Shown here in pieces: positions 40,197 to 48,741 of a stretch of 52,243 nucleotides of DNA (positions are counted from its first letter, which is position 1; every line of letters starts with the position of its first letter). The translations under genes were made by a program, and so were the position numbers. The DNA is from VBCK01 sp036270655 (GTDB taxonomy: Bacteria; Pseudomonadota; Gammaproteobacteria; Burkholderiales; Burkholderiaceae_F), in assembly GCA_036270655.1 (NCBI GenBank), contig DATBCD010000005.1, positions 1 through 52,243 of the forward strand. Reading direction: 5' to 3'. The notes under the pieces are model-generated. The model made no database searches. It saw only the letters and a program-made list of their open reading frames with translations, and was not told the origin of the DNA.

Positions 40197-41590
40197 GACA
40201 CGCGATCCGTCAAATCCATTTCGTCGGAATCGGCGGCTCCGGCATGAGCGGGATCGCCGAAGTGTTGTTGAACCTCGGCTACGTGGTCAGCGGGTCCGAT
40301 CTGGCCGAATCCGCGGTCACCCAGCGCCTGGCGGGACTGGGCGCGCGGATCGCGGTCGGCCACGACGCCAGCCACGTGCAGGGGGCCGACGTGGTGGTCG
40401 TGTCTTCGGCCGTGCGTCCCGACAACCCGGAAGCGGTGGCGGCACGGGAGCGGCGCGTCCCGGTGGTGCCGCGCGCCGTGATGCTGGCCGAGCTGATGCG
40501 GCTGAAGCAGGGCATCGCGATTGCCGGCAGCCACGGCAAGACCACGACCACCAGCCTGGTGGCGAGCGTGCTGGCCGCCGGGGGACTGGATCCGACCTTC
40601 GTGATCGGGGGGCGGCTGAATTCGGCCGGGGTCAACGCGCGGCTGGGGGGCGGTCAGTACATCGTGGTGGAGGCCGACGAATCGGACGCGAGCTTCCTGA
40701 ACCTGACGCCGGTGCTTGCGGTCGTGACCAACATCGACAACGACCACATGGAGGCCTACGGCCACGACTTCGCGCGGCTGCGCCAGGCCTTCGTCGACTT
40801 CCTGTCGCGCCTGCCGTTTTACGGGCGTGCCGTGCTGTGCATCGACGACGAGCGCGTGCGCGAGATCATTCCGTTCGTGTCCAAGCCGGTCGTCACCTAC
40901 GGTTTCTCGGAGGCGGCGCAGGTGCGGGCCGTGGCCGCGACGCCGGTCGGCGCCCGGATGCGCTTCACGGCCGAACGCGAGGCCGCCGCCTCGCTGTCGG
41001 TCGAGCTGAATCTTCCGGGGCGGCACAACGTGCAGAACGCGTTGGCGGCCATCGCGGTGGCCGGCGAGCTGGGCGTTGCCGACGCGGCGATCCTGGGGGC
41101 ACTGGGCGCGTTCACCGGCGTGGGCCGCCGCTTCGCGCGCCATGGCGAGATCGCGATCGCCGGCGGAAGCTTCACGCTGATCGACGATTACGGACACCAC
41201 CCGGCCGAGATCGCGGCCACGCTGGAGGCCGCACGCGGCGCGTTTCCGGGGCGCCGCATCGTGCTGGCGTTCCAGCCGCATCGATTCACCCGCACACGCG
41301 ACTGCTTCGAGGACTTCGTGCGGGTGCTGTCCCTGGCCGACGTGCTGGTGCTGACCGAGGTCTACCCGGCGGGCGAGGCTCCGATCGTGGCGGCCGATGG
41401 CCGCTCGCTCGCCCGCGCGCTGCGGGTGGGCGGGCGCGTCGAGCCGGTTTTTGTCGACCGCGTCGAGCAGGCGTCCGAGGCGATCCTGGGTGCAGCGCGC
41501 CCCGGCGATGTGGTGATCACGATGGGAGCCGGTTCGATCGGCGCTGTGGCGACCCGGCTGGCGCAGGCGGAACGAGGAGCGCACGAATGA
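40193..41590 (+). CDS. murC: UDP-MurNAc:L-alanine ligase MurC
   Basis: A 465-residue Mur ligase that adds the first stem residue. 'IHFVGIGGSGMSGIAEVLLN' is the family start, the P-loop 'IAIAGSHGKTTTTSLVAS' has K116, and 'VEADESDASFLNLTPVLAVV' plus 'NIDNDHMEAYGHDF' contain the metal- and substrate-binding residues. 'LIDDYGHHPAEIAATLEAA' and 'VLAFQPHRFTRTRDCFEDF' are specific to MurC. It overlaps murG at its start and ddlB at its end, four bases each, as is common for this pair. Confidence 0.97.
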   Translation: MRHAIRQIHFVGIGGSGMSGIAEVLLNLGYVVSGSDLAESAVTQRLAGLGARIAVGHDASHVQGADVVVVSSAVRPDNPEAVAARERRVPVVPRAVMLAELMRLKQGIAIAGSHGKTTTTSLVASVLAAGGLDPTFVIGGRLNSAGVNARLGGGQYIVVEADESDASFLNLTPVLAVVTNIDNDHMEAYGHDFARLRQAFVDFLSRLPFYGRAVLCIDDERVREIIPFVSKPVVTYGFSEAAQVRAVAATPVGARMRFTAEREAAASLSVELNLPGRHNVQNALAAIAVAGELGVADAAILGALGAFTGVGRRFARHGEIAIAGGSFTLIDDYGHHPAEIAATLEAARGAFPGRRIVLAFQPHRFTRTRDCFEDFVRVLSLADVLVLTEVYPAGEAPIVAADGRSLARALRVGGRVEPVFVDRVEQASEAILGAARPGDVVITMGAGSIGAVATRLAQAERGAHE

Positions 41591-42534
41591 AGGATTTCGG
41601 GCGTGTTGGCGTGCTGTTGGGCGGGCGCTCGTCGGAGCGCGAAATCTCGCTGATGTCGGGCAACGCGGTGCTTCAGGCGCTGCTCGGCCGCGGGGTCGAT
41701 GCGCACCCGTTCGATCCGTACCTGAAGTCGATCGGCGAGCTGGAGCGCTCGGGCTTCGACCGCGTCTTCATCGCGCTGCACGGCCGCTTCGGAGAGGACG
41801 GCACGATCCAGGGAGTGCTGGAGACGCTGCGGATTCCGTATACCGGCAGCGGCGTGCAGGCCTCTGCCGTCGCGCTCGACAAGCTCGTGACCAAGCGGAT
41901 GTGGGTCTGGGCCGGGATCCCGACGCCGGGCTGGCGCGAGCTCGAAGCGCAGGACGATTTCGACGCCCTGGCGCGCGAGCTGGGCGGCCCGGTGGTGGTC
42001 AAGCCGCGCTCGGAGGGCTCGACCATCGGGATCACGAAAGTGACCTCGAACGCGAACGGCGAGCTGGCCGCCGCATTTGCGCTGGCGCGCCGCTACGACA
42101 CGCGCGTGTTCGCCGAAGAGCTGGTGGCCGGACGCGAGCTGACCTGCGCGATCCTGGGCGCCGGAGCGGGCGCCGAGGCGCTGCCGCTGATCGAAATCCG
42201 GGCCCCGCACGCCGACTACGACTATCACAGCAAGTACTTCAGCGACACCACCCAGTACCTGTGTCCGGCGCCGCTCGCGCCTGCGCTCGCGCAGCATATC
42301 CAGCGCCTGTGCCTGCAGGCTTACCAGGTCGTCGGCGCGCGCGGCTGGGGGCGGGTGGACGTGATGCTCAAGCCCCAGGCCGACGGCGAGCGCCCCTTTT
42401 TGCTCGAACTCAACACGGTGCCCGGGATGACGGGCCATTCGCTGGTGCCGATGGCGGCGCGCCAGCGCGGAATGGATTTTCCGGACCTGGTGCTGCGGAT
42501 CCTGTCGGATGCCACGCTGGAGGTGAACACGTGA
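41587..42534 (+). CDS. ddlB: D-alanine--D-alanine ligase DdlB
   Basis: A 315-residue ATP-grasp enzyme that makes the D-Ala-D-Ala used by MurF. 'GVLLGGRSSEREISLMSG' is the N-terminal signature, 'IALHGRFGEDGTIQGVLETL' and 'PYTGSGVQASAVALDKLVTK' follow. The ATP-grasp lid region is 'VVVKPRSEGSTIGITKV', and the Mg-binding 'FLLELNTVPGMTGHSLVPMA' is near the end. Gene order murC-ddlB-ftsQ is the normal one. The stop overlaps the GTG start of ftsQ (GTGA). Confidence 0.97.
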   Translation: MKDFGRVGVLLGGRSSEREISLMSGNAVLQALLGRGVDAHPFDPYLKSIGELERSGFDRVFIALHGRFGEDGTIQGVLETLRIPYTGSGVQASAVALDKLVTKRMWVWAGIPTPGWRELEAQDDFDALARELGGPVVVKPRSEGSTIGITKVTSNANGELAAAFALARRYDTRVFAEELVAGRELTCAILGAGAGAEALPLIEIRAPHADYDYHSKYFSDTTQYLCPAPLAPALAQHIQRLCLQAYQVVGARGWGRVDVMLKPQADGERPFLLELNTVPGMTGHSLVPMAARQRGMDFPDLVLRILSDATLEVNT

Positions 42535-43250
42535 ACGGGCTGCTGGCGATGCGCTGGGCCATCGCGGCGCTGGTGGCCGCCAGCCTGCTGGCGCTGGTCG
42601 CGGCGCTTGCGCTCAGAGTGGCGCACAGCCGCCGCTTCGATTTCCAGCGCATCGAAATCGTGGGCGACGTACGCCACGTCAGCCGCGCCGCGGTGCGTGC
42701 CGCCATCGGCGGGCACCTGGCCGGCAATTACTTCACGATCCGGCTGGACCAGGCACGACGCGCATTCGAGACGCTGCCGTGGGTCGCGCAGGTTTCGGTC
42801 CGCCGCATCTGGCCGAACCGCCTGCGCGTCACGCTCACCGAGCACCGCGTGCTGGGTCAGTGGAGCGACGGACGGCTGGTGTCCGACCAGGGCGTGCTGT
42901 TCGTGGCCAATCCGGACGAGGCCGAGGCCGACGGCCCGCTGGTGAGCTTTTCGGGGCCGCCCCAGGCGGCGGCGGACGCGGTGGCGCGCTGGCGCCGGTT
43001 CGGCGCGCAGCTGGCGCCGCTGCAGCTGCGGATCGTGGCGATGCAGATATCCGACCGCGGCTCCTGGAGCCTGACCACGGCGCCGCGCATGCAGCTCGAG
43101 CTCGGGCGCGATGAGCCGCCCGGGCGCCTGCAGCAGCGGCTGGCCCAGGTCGTGTCGGCTTACCCGGTGGTGATCGCCCGGCTGGACGGCCCGGCCACGC
43201 GGATCGATGCGCGCTATTCGAACGGATTTGCCGCCGCCAGGACGCAATGA
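42531..43250 (+). CDS. ftsQ: Cell division protein FtsQ
   Basis: A 239-residue bitopic protein: a membrane helix at about residues 8-30 ('WAIAALVAASLLALVAALAL'), a POTRA domain with 'FQRIEIVGDVRHVSRAAVRA' and a beta domain with 'LPWVAQVSVRRIWPNRLRVT' and 'EHRVLGQWSDGRLVSDQGVL', both typical of FtsQ/DivIB. It forms the FtsQLB complex that relays from FtsA/FtsZ to the septal synthases. The start is GTG 42531. It is a little shorter than E. coli FtsQ (276), mainly at the C-terminus. Confidence 0.94.
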   Translation: MNGLLAMRWAIAALVAASLLALVAALALRVAHSRRFDFQRIEIVGDVRHVSRAAVRAAIGGHLAGNYFTIRLDQARRAFETLPWVAQVSVRRIWPNRLRVTLTEHRVLGQWSDGRLVSDQGVLFVANPDEAEADGPLVSFSGPPQAAADAVARWRRFGAQLAPLQLRIVAMQISDRGSWSLTTAPRMQLELGRDEPPGRLQQRLAQVVSAYPVVIARLDGPATRIDARYSNGFAAARTQ

Positions 43251-43263
43251 AGAAAGCGACCCG

Positions 43264-44514
43264 ATGAAGAACGACCTGATGAGAAGAATCGAGCGCAAGG
43301 ACCTGATCGTCGGCCTGGACGTCGGCACGTCGAAGGTCGTGGTCGCGGTGGCCGAGCTGCTGCCCGATTCGCGCTACCAGGTGATCGGCCTCGGTCAGGC
43401 GCGTTCCGAAGGCCTGCGCCGGGGCGTGGTCGTGAACATCGAAGCCACGGTGCAGTCGATCCGCCGCGCGCTGGAGGAGGCCGAGCTGATGGCTGCCTGC
43501 CGGATCTCGGAGGTCTTCACCGGGATCGCGGGCAGTCACATCAAGAGCTTCAATTCGAGCGGCATGGTGGCGATCAAGGACCGCGAGGTCACGCCGCCGG
43601 ACGTGGACCGCGTGATCGAAACCGCGCGCGCCGTGAACATCCCGACCGATCAGCAGGTGCTGCACGTGCTGACGCAGGAGTTCATCGTCGACGGCCAGGA
43701 GGATATCCGCGAGCCGATCGGGATGAGCGGCATCCGCCTCGAAGTGCGGGTGCATATCGTCACCGGCGCGGTCAGCGCCGCGCAGAACGTGGTCAAGTGC
43801 GTGCGGCGCTGCGGGCTGGAAGTCAGCGACCTGATCCTGCAGCCGCTCGCCTCTTCGCTCTCGGTTCTGACGGCCGACGAGCGCGAGCTGGGCGCCGCGC
43901 TGGTCGACATCGGCGGTGGCACCACCGACATCGCCATTTTCACCGGCGGCGCGATCCGCCACACCGCGGTCATTCCGATCGCCGGCGACCAGATCACCAA
44001 CGACATCGCGATGGCTCTGCGCACGCCGATCCCGGACGCCGAGGAGATCAAGCTGCGCCACGGCGTGGCCAAGGAGGTGCTGGCCGAAAGCGCGGACCGC
44101 ATCGAGATTCCGGGCATCGGTGACCGGCCTCCGCGCCTGCTGTCGCGTCAGGCCCTGGCGGCGGTGATCGAGCCGCGCGTGGAGGAGCTGTTCACGCTGG
44201 TGCAGAAGGTGCTGCGCGAGTCCGGTTACGAGGAAATGCTGGCCAGCGGGGTGGTGCTGACCGGCGGCACGTCGCTGCTGCCGGGCATCGTCGAGCTGGC
44301 CGAGGACGTCTTCCTGCGGCCGGCCCGGGTCGGATGGCCCGGCTACCGCGGCGCGCTGGCCGACGTGGTTCGCAATCCGCGCTTTGCGACGGTGATGGGC
44401 CTGCTCGCCGAAGCGCATGCGCAGCAGCTGCGCGGCCGCAAGCTGGTGGCGCAGACCGGTTCGTTGAAGCAGACCTTCAGGCGGATGAAGGAATGGATCG
44501 TCGGGAACTTTTGA
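43264..44514 (+). CDS. ftsA: Cell division protein FtsA
   Basis: A 416-residue actin-like ATPase that anchors the Z-ring. 'LIVGLDVGTSKVVVAVAELL' is the first phosphate-binding segment, 'LVDIGGGTTDIAIFTGGAIR' the second, and 'GVVLTGGTSLLPGIVELAED' the adenosine motif. The 1C domain lies between residues about 84-160. The C-terminus ends in an amphipathic helix ('LKQTFRRMKEWIVGNF'), which binds the membrane. The ATG at 43264, after a purine-rich 'gaagaaagcga', is chosen. It is followed 32 bases later by ftsZ. Confidence 0.96.
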   Translation: MKNDLMRRIERKDLIVGLDVGTSKVVVAVAELLPDSRYQVIGLGQARSEGLRRGVVVNIEATVQSIRRALEEAELMAACRISEVFTGIAGSHIKSFNSSGMVAIKDREVTPPDVDRVIETARAVNIPTDQQVLHVLTQEFIVDGQEDIREPIGMSGIRLEVRVHIVTGAVSAAQNVVKCVRRCGLEVSDLILQPLASSLSVLTADERELGAALVDIGGGTTDIAIFTGGAIRHTAVIPIAGDQITNDIAMALRTPIPDAEEIKLRHGVAKEVLAESADRIEIPGIGDRPPRLLSRQALAAVIEPRVEELFTLVQKVLRESGYEEMLASGVVLTGGTSLLPGIVELAEDVFLRPARVGWPGYRGALADVVRNPRFATVMGLLAEAHAQQLRGRKLVAQTGSLKQTFRRMKEWIVGNF

Positions 44515-44546
44515 AAGCAGTCGGCAGCACAGACACAGGAGGTCAC

Positions 44547-45716
44547 ATGCCATTCGAGATTCTGGAGACGGAAACCCAGGGCACGGTCATCAAGGTGATC
44601 GGCGTCGGCGGCGCCGGCGGCAACGCCGTCGAGCACATGATCCGGCGCGGCGTGCAGGGCGTGGAATTCATCTGCGCCAACACCGACCATCAGGCGCTTG
44701 CGCGTTCCAGCGCCAAGAACGTGATCCAGCTCGGCCAGACCGGGCTGGGGGCCGGCAGCCGTCCGGACGTCGGCCGCCAGTCGGCCGAGGAGGGGCGCGA
44801 CCGGATCGCCGATGCACTGCGGGGCGCGCACATGGTGTTCATCACGGCCGGCATGGGCGGCGGAACCGGCACCGGCGCGGCGCCGGTCGTGGCCGAGATC
44901 GCCAAGGAAATGGGCCTGCTGACGGTCGCGGTGGTGTCCAAGCCGTTCGACTTCGAGGGACCCAAGCGGCTCAGGGTGGCCGAGCAGGGGCTGGTGGACC
45001 TGCAGGACCGCGTGCACTCGCTGATCGTGATCCTGAACAACAAGCTCGAAGAGGTGCTGGGCGAGGACGCCGAGATGGCCGACTGCTTCGAGGCCGCCGA
45101 CGACGTGCTGCACAACGCGTGCGCAGGCATCGCCGAGATCATCAACATTCCGGGCCTGGTCAACGTCGACTTCGAGGACGTCAAGACCGTGATGAGCGAG
45201 CACGGCAAGGCCATGATGGGCACGGCCACCGCGGCGGGCACCGACCGGGCGCGCGTGGCGGCCGAGCAGGCGGTCGCCAGCCCGCTGCTCGAGGGCGTCG
45301 ACCTGTCGGGAGCGCGCGGCGTGCTGGTGAATATCACGGCCAGCCCGTCGCTGAAGATGCGGGAAACGCGCGAAGTGATGAACACGATCCGCGCGTTCGC
45401 AGCCGAGGACGCGACCGTGATTTTCGGGACCGTGAACGACGAATCGATGGGCGACGACCTGCGCGTGACGGTGGTGGCGACCGGGCTGGGCAAAGCGGTG
45501 GCGAAAAAGGCTCCGGTGACCATGCTCAGGTCGGTGGCCGAAAGCCCCGCCGTGGTCGGCTCCACGTCCCCGGCGCCGGGCCACGACTACAGCCACCTGG
45601 ACACGCCCGCCGTGTGGCGTTCTCGCGATGGCGCTGCGGTGCGGGCGGCGGCGATCGACGAGGCGCCGGCCGATCGGCTCGACATTCCCGCCTTCCTGCG
45701 CAAGCAGGCCGACTGA
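44547..45716 (+). CDS. ftsZ: Cell division protein FtsZ
   Basis: A 389-residue tubulin-like GTPase that forms the Z-ring. The signature 'GGGTGTG' is at residues 104-110 within 'ITAGMGGGTGTGAAPVVAEI', with 'VIGVGGAGGNAVEHMI' at the N-terminus and the T7 loop 'NVDFEDVKTVM' supplying the catalytic acids. A flexible linker (about 320-372) leads to the C-terminal conserved peptide 'LDIPAFLRKQAD', which binds FtsA and ZipA-like partners. A perfect AGGAGG (44537-44542) lies 4 bases before the ATG, so strong translation is expected. It closes the dcw cluster. Confidence 0.98.
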   Translation: MPFEILETETQGTVIKVIGVGGAGGNAVEHMIRRGVQGVEFICANTDHQALARSSAKNVIQLGQTGLGAGSRPDVGRQSAEEGRDRIADALRGAHMVFITAGMGGGTGTGAAPVVAEIAKEMGLLTVAVVSKPFDFEGPKRLRVAEQGLVDLQDRVHSLIVILNNKLEEVLGEDAEMADCFEAADDVLHNACAGIAEIINIPGLVNVDFEDVKTVMSEHGKAMMGTATAAGTDRARVAAEQAVASPLLEGVDLSGARGVLVNITASPSLKMRETREVMNTIRAFAAEDATVIFGTVNDESMGDDLRVTVVATGLGKAVAKKAPVTMLRSVAESPAVVGSTSPAPGHDYSHLDTPAVWRSRDGAAVRAAAIDEAPADRLDIPAFLRKQAD

Positions 45717-45807
45717 CGCGGCGGCGCGCCGGCTGCGCGCCGCTGCTTGCGCCGGATCGCGGCGCACCGTGCGTCGGCCCCGGGAAGGCTGACGATCAGG
45801 GATTTCT

Positions 45808-45829
45808 CCGCTCGGCCGATTCCGAGCGG
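45808..45829 (+). terminator. Weak hairpin downstream of ftsZ
   Basis: CCGCTCGG (45808-45815) pairs with CCGAGCGG (45822-45829) around CCGATT. It lies 92 bases after the ftsZ stop and has no U-run, so it is at best a weak or Rho-assisted end of the dcw transcript. Confidence 0.35.
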
Positions 45830-45910
45830 GGCCAGAGGGTCCGCCGCGACGCGTCGGAAATTCTGTAAAGTGGGCAGGCAGGAACGCCCACCCACTCCCC
45901 GCGGATCTGA

Positions 45911-46483
45911 ATGGCCCTGGAAACGACGGTTGACGGATCGGACTCGCGCTACCCCCTGACCGCCGTGATTCTGCATTGGATCGTGGCCGGCGGCGTGCTC
46001 GCCTTGCTGGCGACGGGCGCCTACATGGTCGGGATTCCGAAAAATACCGAGCAGCGGGCCGTGTTCTTCAATCTGCACAAATCGCTCGGCATCCTCACCG
46101 CCGGCTTCATCGCCGCGCTGATTGCCTGGCGCAGCTGGCATCGCGCCCCTGACCTGCCATCGACGATACGGCGCTGGGAGCGGCGGGCGGCCTCCCTGAA
46201 CCATGTGCTGTTCTACCTCCTGATGGTGGTCGTCACGGTCACCGGCTATCTGACGTCCTCTTTCAGCAAGTACGGCCCGAAATTGTTTGGCGTTCCGCTG
46301 CCGCATTGGGGGTGGGACGACGCCCTGTTGCGCGGGCGGTTCGCCGACGGGCACCGGCTGGTTGCCTGGGTTTTTGCGACGTTGATCGCGCTTCATGCCA
46401 TCGCGGCATTGAAGCACCTGATCGTCGATCGGGACCGCGTGTTTCAACGGATGTTGCCGGCCCGCGCCGGCCGCGACGCCTAG
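45911..46483 (+). CDS. Cytochrome b561-family membrane protein
   Basis: A 190-residue inner-membrane protein with four hydrophobic helices and paired histidines for two b hemes: 'TAVILHWIVAGGVLAL', 'FFNLHKSLGILTAGF', 'SLNHVLFYLLMVVVTVTGYL' and 'FATLIALHAIAALKHL'. The spacing fits bacterial cytochrome b561 (YceJ/YodB type), which moves electrons between quinones, superoxide or c-type cytochromes. It stands alone between ftsZ and lpxC, on the same strand, where many related genomes have no gene. A possible -10 element TAAAGT (45866-45871) precedes it. Confidence 0.88.
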   Translation: MALETTVDGSDSRYPLTAVILHWIVAGGVLALLATGAYMVGIPKNTEQRAVFFNLHKSLGILTAGFIAALIAWRSWHRAPDLPSTIRRWERRAASLNHVLFYLLMVVVTVTGYLTSSFSKYGPKLFGVPLPHWGWDDALLRGRFADGHRLVAWVFATLIALHAIAALKHLIVDRDRVFQRMLPARAGRDA

Positions 46484-46570
46484 GCGGACCTGGAGCCGCA
46501 AGATGCCTCAATGCGAACTCGCCAGCTGAACGTCGGCGTCACGTGATGCCTTGATGTGACGGGCGGCGGA

Positions 46571-47473
46571 CTAAGCCGATTGCGCGAATTCGCTGACGAC
46601 CCGGTTGAAGCGCTCCGGCTCGTCGACGAACAGCGCATGGCCGGCGTGCTCGAACCACTCGACGCGCGTTGCTGGCCGCTCGCGCTGCAGGTTGCGCGCC
46701 TGTTCGACGTAGCGGTCGGTCACGCAGTAGCACAGCGGCTTGGCGAAGGACAGCGCGATCGCGCGCCAGTGCTCGCGGGGAAACGGATACGACAGCAGCG
46801 CGACGGCCGCCTCGAGCGGCATCTTCAGCGCCGATTGCTTGATTCGTTCGATCTCGGCCTCGGGCCGGGGACGCTTGAACATCCCCCGCACGAAGCGGTC
46901 GACGGTGGCGCCGCGGTCGGCGCGCAGCTGGGACAGAAAGTTCGAGGGCTTGGGGGCTGGCGGCTCTCCGACCGAGTTGTCCACCAGCACCAGGCCCGCC
47001 AGGCGCGAGTCGCCGAAGAAATACACCAGATTCAGCGCATCGAGCACCCCGAGCGACCAAGCCACCAGCACGACGCGCGGCAAGGGGGTGAGCAGCTCGC
47101 GCAGGTCGCTGGCGCGCTGCTCAGCGTCGTAGCCCCCGGCCGGGATGTCCGAGTCGCCCTGTCCGCGCGGGTCCAGCGCGAGCGTGCGAAAGCGCTGCCC
47201 GAACGCCTTCAACTGCGCCTGCCAGATCAGCGCCGGCATGCACCAGCCGGGCACCAGCACGATCACCGGCAGGGCCGGATCGGCAGGCGAGGGGCCGGCT
47301 TCCAGCACGTTGAGCCGCACGCCGTCGCCGGTCGTGAAACGGAAGCTGCGCATTACCGCCGTCTCATCGGCCGCGGCCCGCGCTCCCCAGGCCGCCAGCG
47401 GCAGGGCCGCGATCAGGCGGCGGCGCCAATGGAAACTACCTCGGGTATCGGCCAGCTTCCGCCGCCTCCTCAA
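46571..47473 (-). CDS. Exported alpha/beta-fold hydrolase
   Basis: A 300-residue alpha/beta hydrolase. 'LVPGWCMPALIWQAQLKAF' is the oxyanion segment, 'LALDPRGQGDSDIP' the loop after strand 5, S140 in 'VLVAWSLGVLDALNLVY' the nucleophile (the usual first Gly of GxSxG is Ala), and 'EWFEHAGHALFVDEPERFNR' carries the catalytic His. The N-terminus 'SFHWRRRLIAALPLAAWGAR' resembles a Tat-type signal, which suggests a periplasmic enzyme, although the motif is imperfect. The substrate is unknown. Its start overlaps the end of the preceding secreted-protein gene by four bases. Confidence 0.82.
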   Translation of the reverse strand: MRRRRKLADTRGSFHWRRRLIAALPLAAWGARAAADETAVMRSFRFTTGDGVRLNVLEAGPSPADPALPVIVLVPGWCMPALIWQAQLKAFGQRFRTLALDPRGQGDSDIPAGGYDAEQRASDLRELLTPLPRVVLVAWSLGVLDALNLVYFFGDSRLAGLVLVDNSVGEPPAPKPSNFLSQLRADRGATVDRFVRGMFKRPRPEAEIERIKQSALKMPLEAAVALLSYPFPREHWRAIALSFAKPLCYCVTDRYVEQARNLQRERPATRVEWFEHAGHALFVDEPERFNRVVSEFAQSA

Positions 47474-48657
47474 GTGTCGCTTCCAGGCCTGCGCGCCACG
47501 ATCACGCCCGAGCGGCCCTCCTTGCGCCAGTTGTAGCCGAACGGAAACGGCACCGGGTCCGTATTGCCGGCCGACGCGAAGGCATCGTCCAGGTCTTTCT
47601 GGTATCGGTTCTCGAACAGTTTGACCGGACGCTCGTACTGGCCGTACAGCGAAATGCGGAAGCCGTCATCGCGCAGGATGCGGTACGGCATCCCGGTGTC
47701 GTCCTGCACGATCAGGCGCGCCCGCTCGCGCACGGCGCCACGGACCTGGCGGAAGTTGCCCCCGTGCAGCAGGTACGAGGCCGATTTGAGCAGCACGGTG
47801 GGCTGTTCGAACGACCGCAGCCACGGTGCGAACTCGGGGTAGTAGCGCAGCTGGCTGTCGCTGACGTCGAGCGAAAGGTACAGCAGCGTGCGCCGGGTCT
47901 TGGCGCGGTCGTCGAATTCGATCCGGACCGCGCGCAACGGCAGGCTCGGCTTGCCGGTGCGCCGCGCGCCGGCCTGGGCCGTTGCGGGCCAGGGGTCGAA
48001 GGGCTCGACGCTTTCGACGGTCAGGCCCAGCAGGCCCATCTGTGCCAGCAGCAGCGGCACCGTGCCTTGCAGGTTGTCCGTCTGCAGGTTCTCCTTCATG
48101 TTCGGCGTGATGAAGAAGTTCAGCGCCACCAGGTCGTTCAACGCGCCCCGCAGATCGGAGAACAGCTCCCCGAGCTGGTGCTCGTCCATCCGCGCGAGCG
48201 CCGGAACCTCGCCGGGCGGCTCCAGGCTGAAGAACACGTAGGTCTTGTAGTCCGGGAACAGCGCGAAGGCGTTGACGAAATCCGGCCCGCTGAACGGGTA
48301 GATCAGCGCGCCGCCCGGCGGCGCGGACGGCAGCGCCGCGCGCTGCCAGCGGTCCATCCGCTGCAGCCGCTCCTGCAGCTGGCGATCGCCGTACCGGCTC
48401 GCCTTGCGATGGGTCTTCCACGCGTCGCTGCGGGCCACGGCTTGCAAGCCGGGGTTGTCGCTTTGCGGGTCCACGCCCGCCAGCAGGCGCGCGACGGCGG
48501 TCAGCTCGGCCGGCGTGCTCTGCGCGCGGTCGGCATCGGCGGTGGCGGGGTGCGGCTCGTCCGCCGGCGCGGCCGGCGCGACAGCCGACCAGCCGATCAG
48601 GCAGGCGACGATCAGATACGTCGGCACAAGGGGGCGGACCACCTTCAAACTGTGCAT
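47470..48657 (-). CDS. Secreted protein of unknown function (395 residues)
   Basis: A signal peptide spans about residues 1-31 ('YLIVACLIGWSAVAPAAPA'). The mature protein contains 'PPGGALIYPFSGPDFVNAFA', 'FFSLEPPGEVPALARM' and 'IEFDDRAKTRRTLLYLSLDV', then 'DTGMPYRILRDDGFRISLYG' near the end. No catalytic motif is recognised. I recall similar 'YPFSGPDFVNA' proteins as uncharacterised secreted proteins of Proteobacteria. It is cotranscribed with the downstream hydrolase (ATGA overlap) and divergent from lpxC, with about 84 bases between the starts, which limits the space for two promoters. Confidence 0.75.
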   Translation of the reverse strand: MHSLKVVRPLVPTYLIVACLIGWSAVAPAAPADEPHPATADADRAQSTPAELTAVARLLAGVDPQSDNPGLQAVARSDAWKTHRKASRYGDRQLQERLQRMDRWQRAALPSAPPGGALIYPFSGPDFVNAFALFPDYKTYVFFSLEPPGEVPALARMDEHQLGELFSDLRGALNDLVALNFFITPNMKENLQTDNLQGTVPLLLAQMGLLGLTVESVEPFDPWPATAQAGARRTGKPSLPLRAVRIEFDDRAKTRRTLLYLSLDVSDSQLRYYPEFAPWLRSFEQPTVLLKSASYLLHGGNFRQVRGAVRERARLIVQDDTGMPYRILRDDGFRISLYGQYERPVKLFENRYQKDLDDAFASAGNTDPVPFPFGYNWRKEGRSGVIVARRPGSDT

Positions 48658-48728
48658 CGGAATAGGCGATGGATCGGATCCAAGGACACGCGCGCGATTT
48701 TGCCATCTTCAGGTTGCTGCGCTGCGAC

Positions 48729-48734
48729 TAGAAT
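48729..48734 (+). promoter_or_regulatory. Possible -10 element of lpxC
   Basis: TAGAAT at 48729-48734 is a good -10 match, but no good -35 lies at 16-18 bases upstream ('tcttca' at 48706-48711 is weak). If used, transcription would start at about 48740, almost at the ATG at 48742, which would make the mRNA nearly leaderless. Confidence 0.3.
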
Positions 48735-48741
48735 GCCGGCC

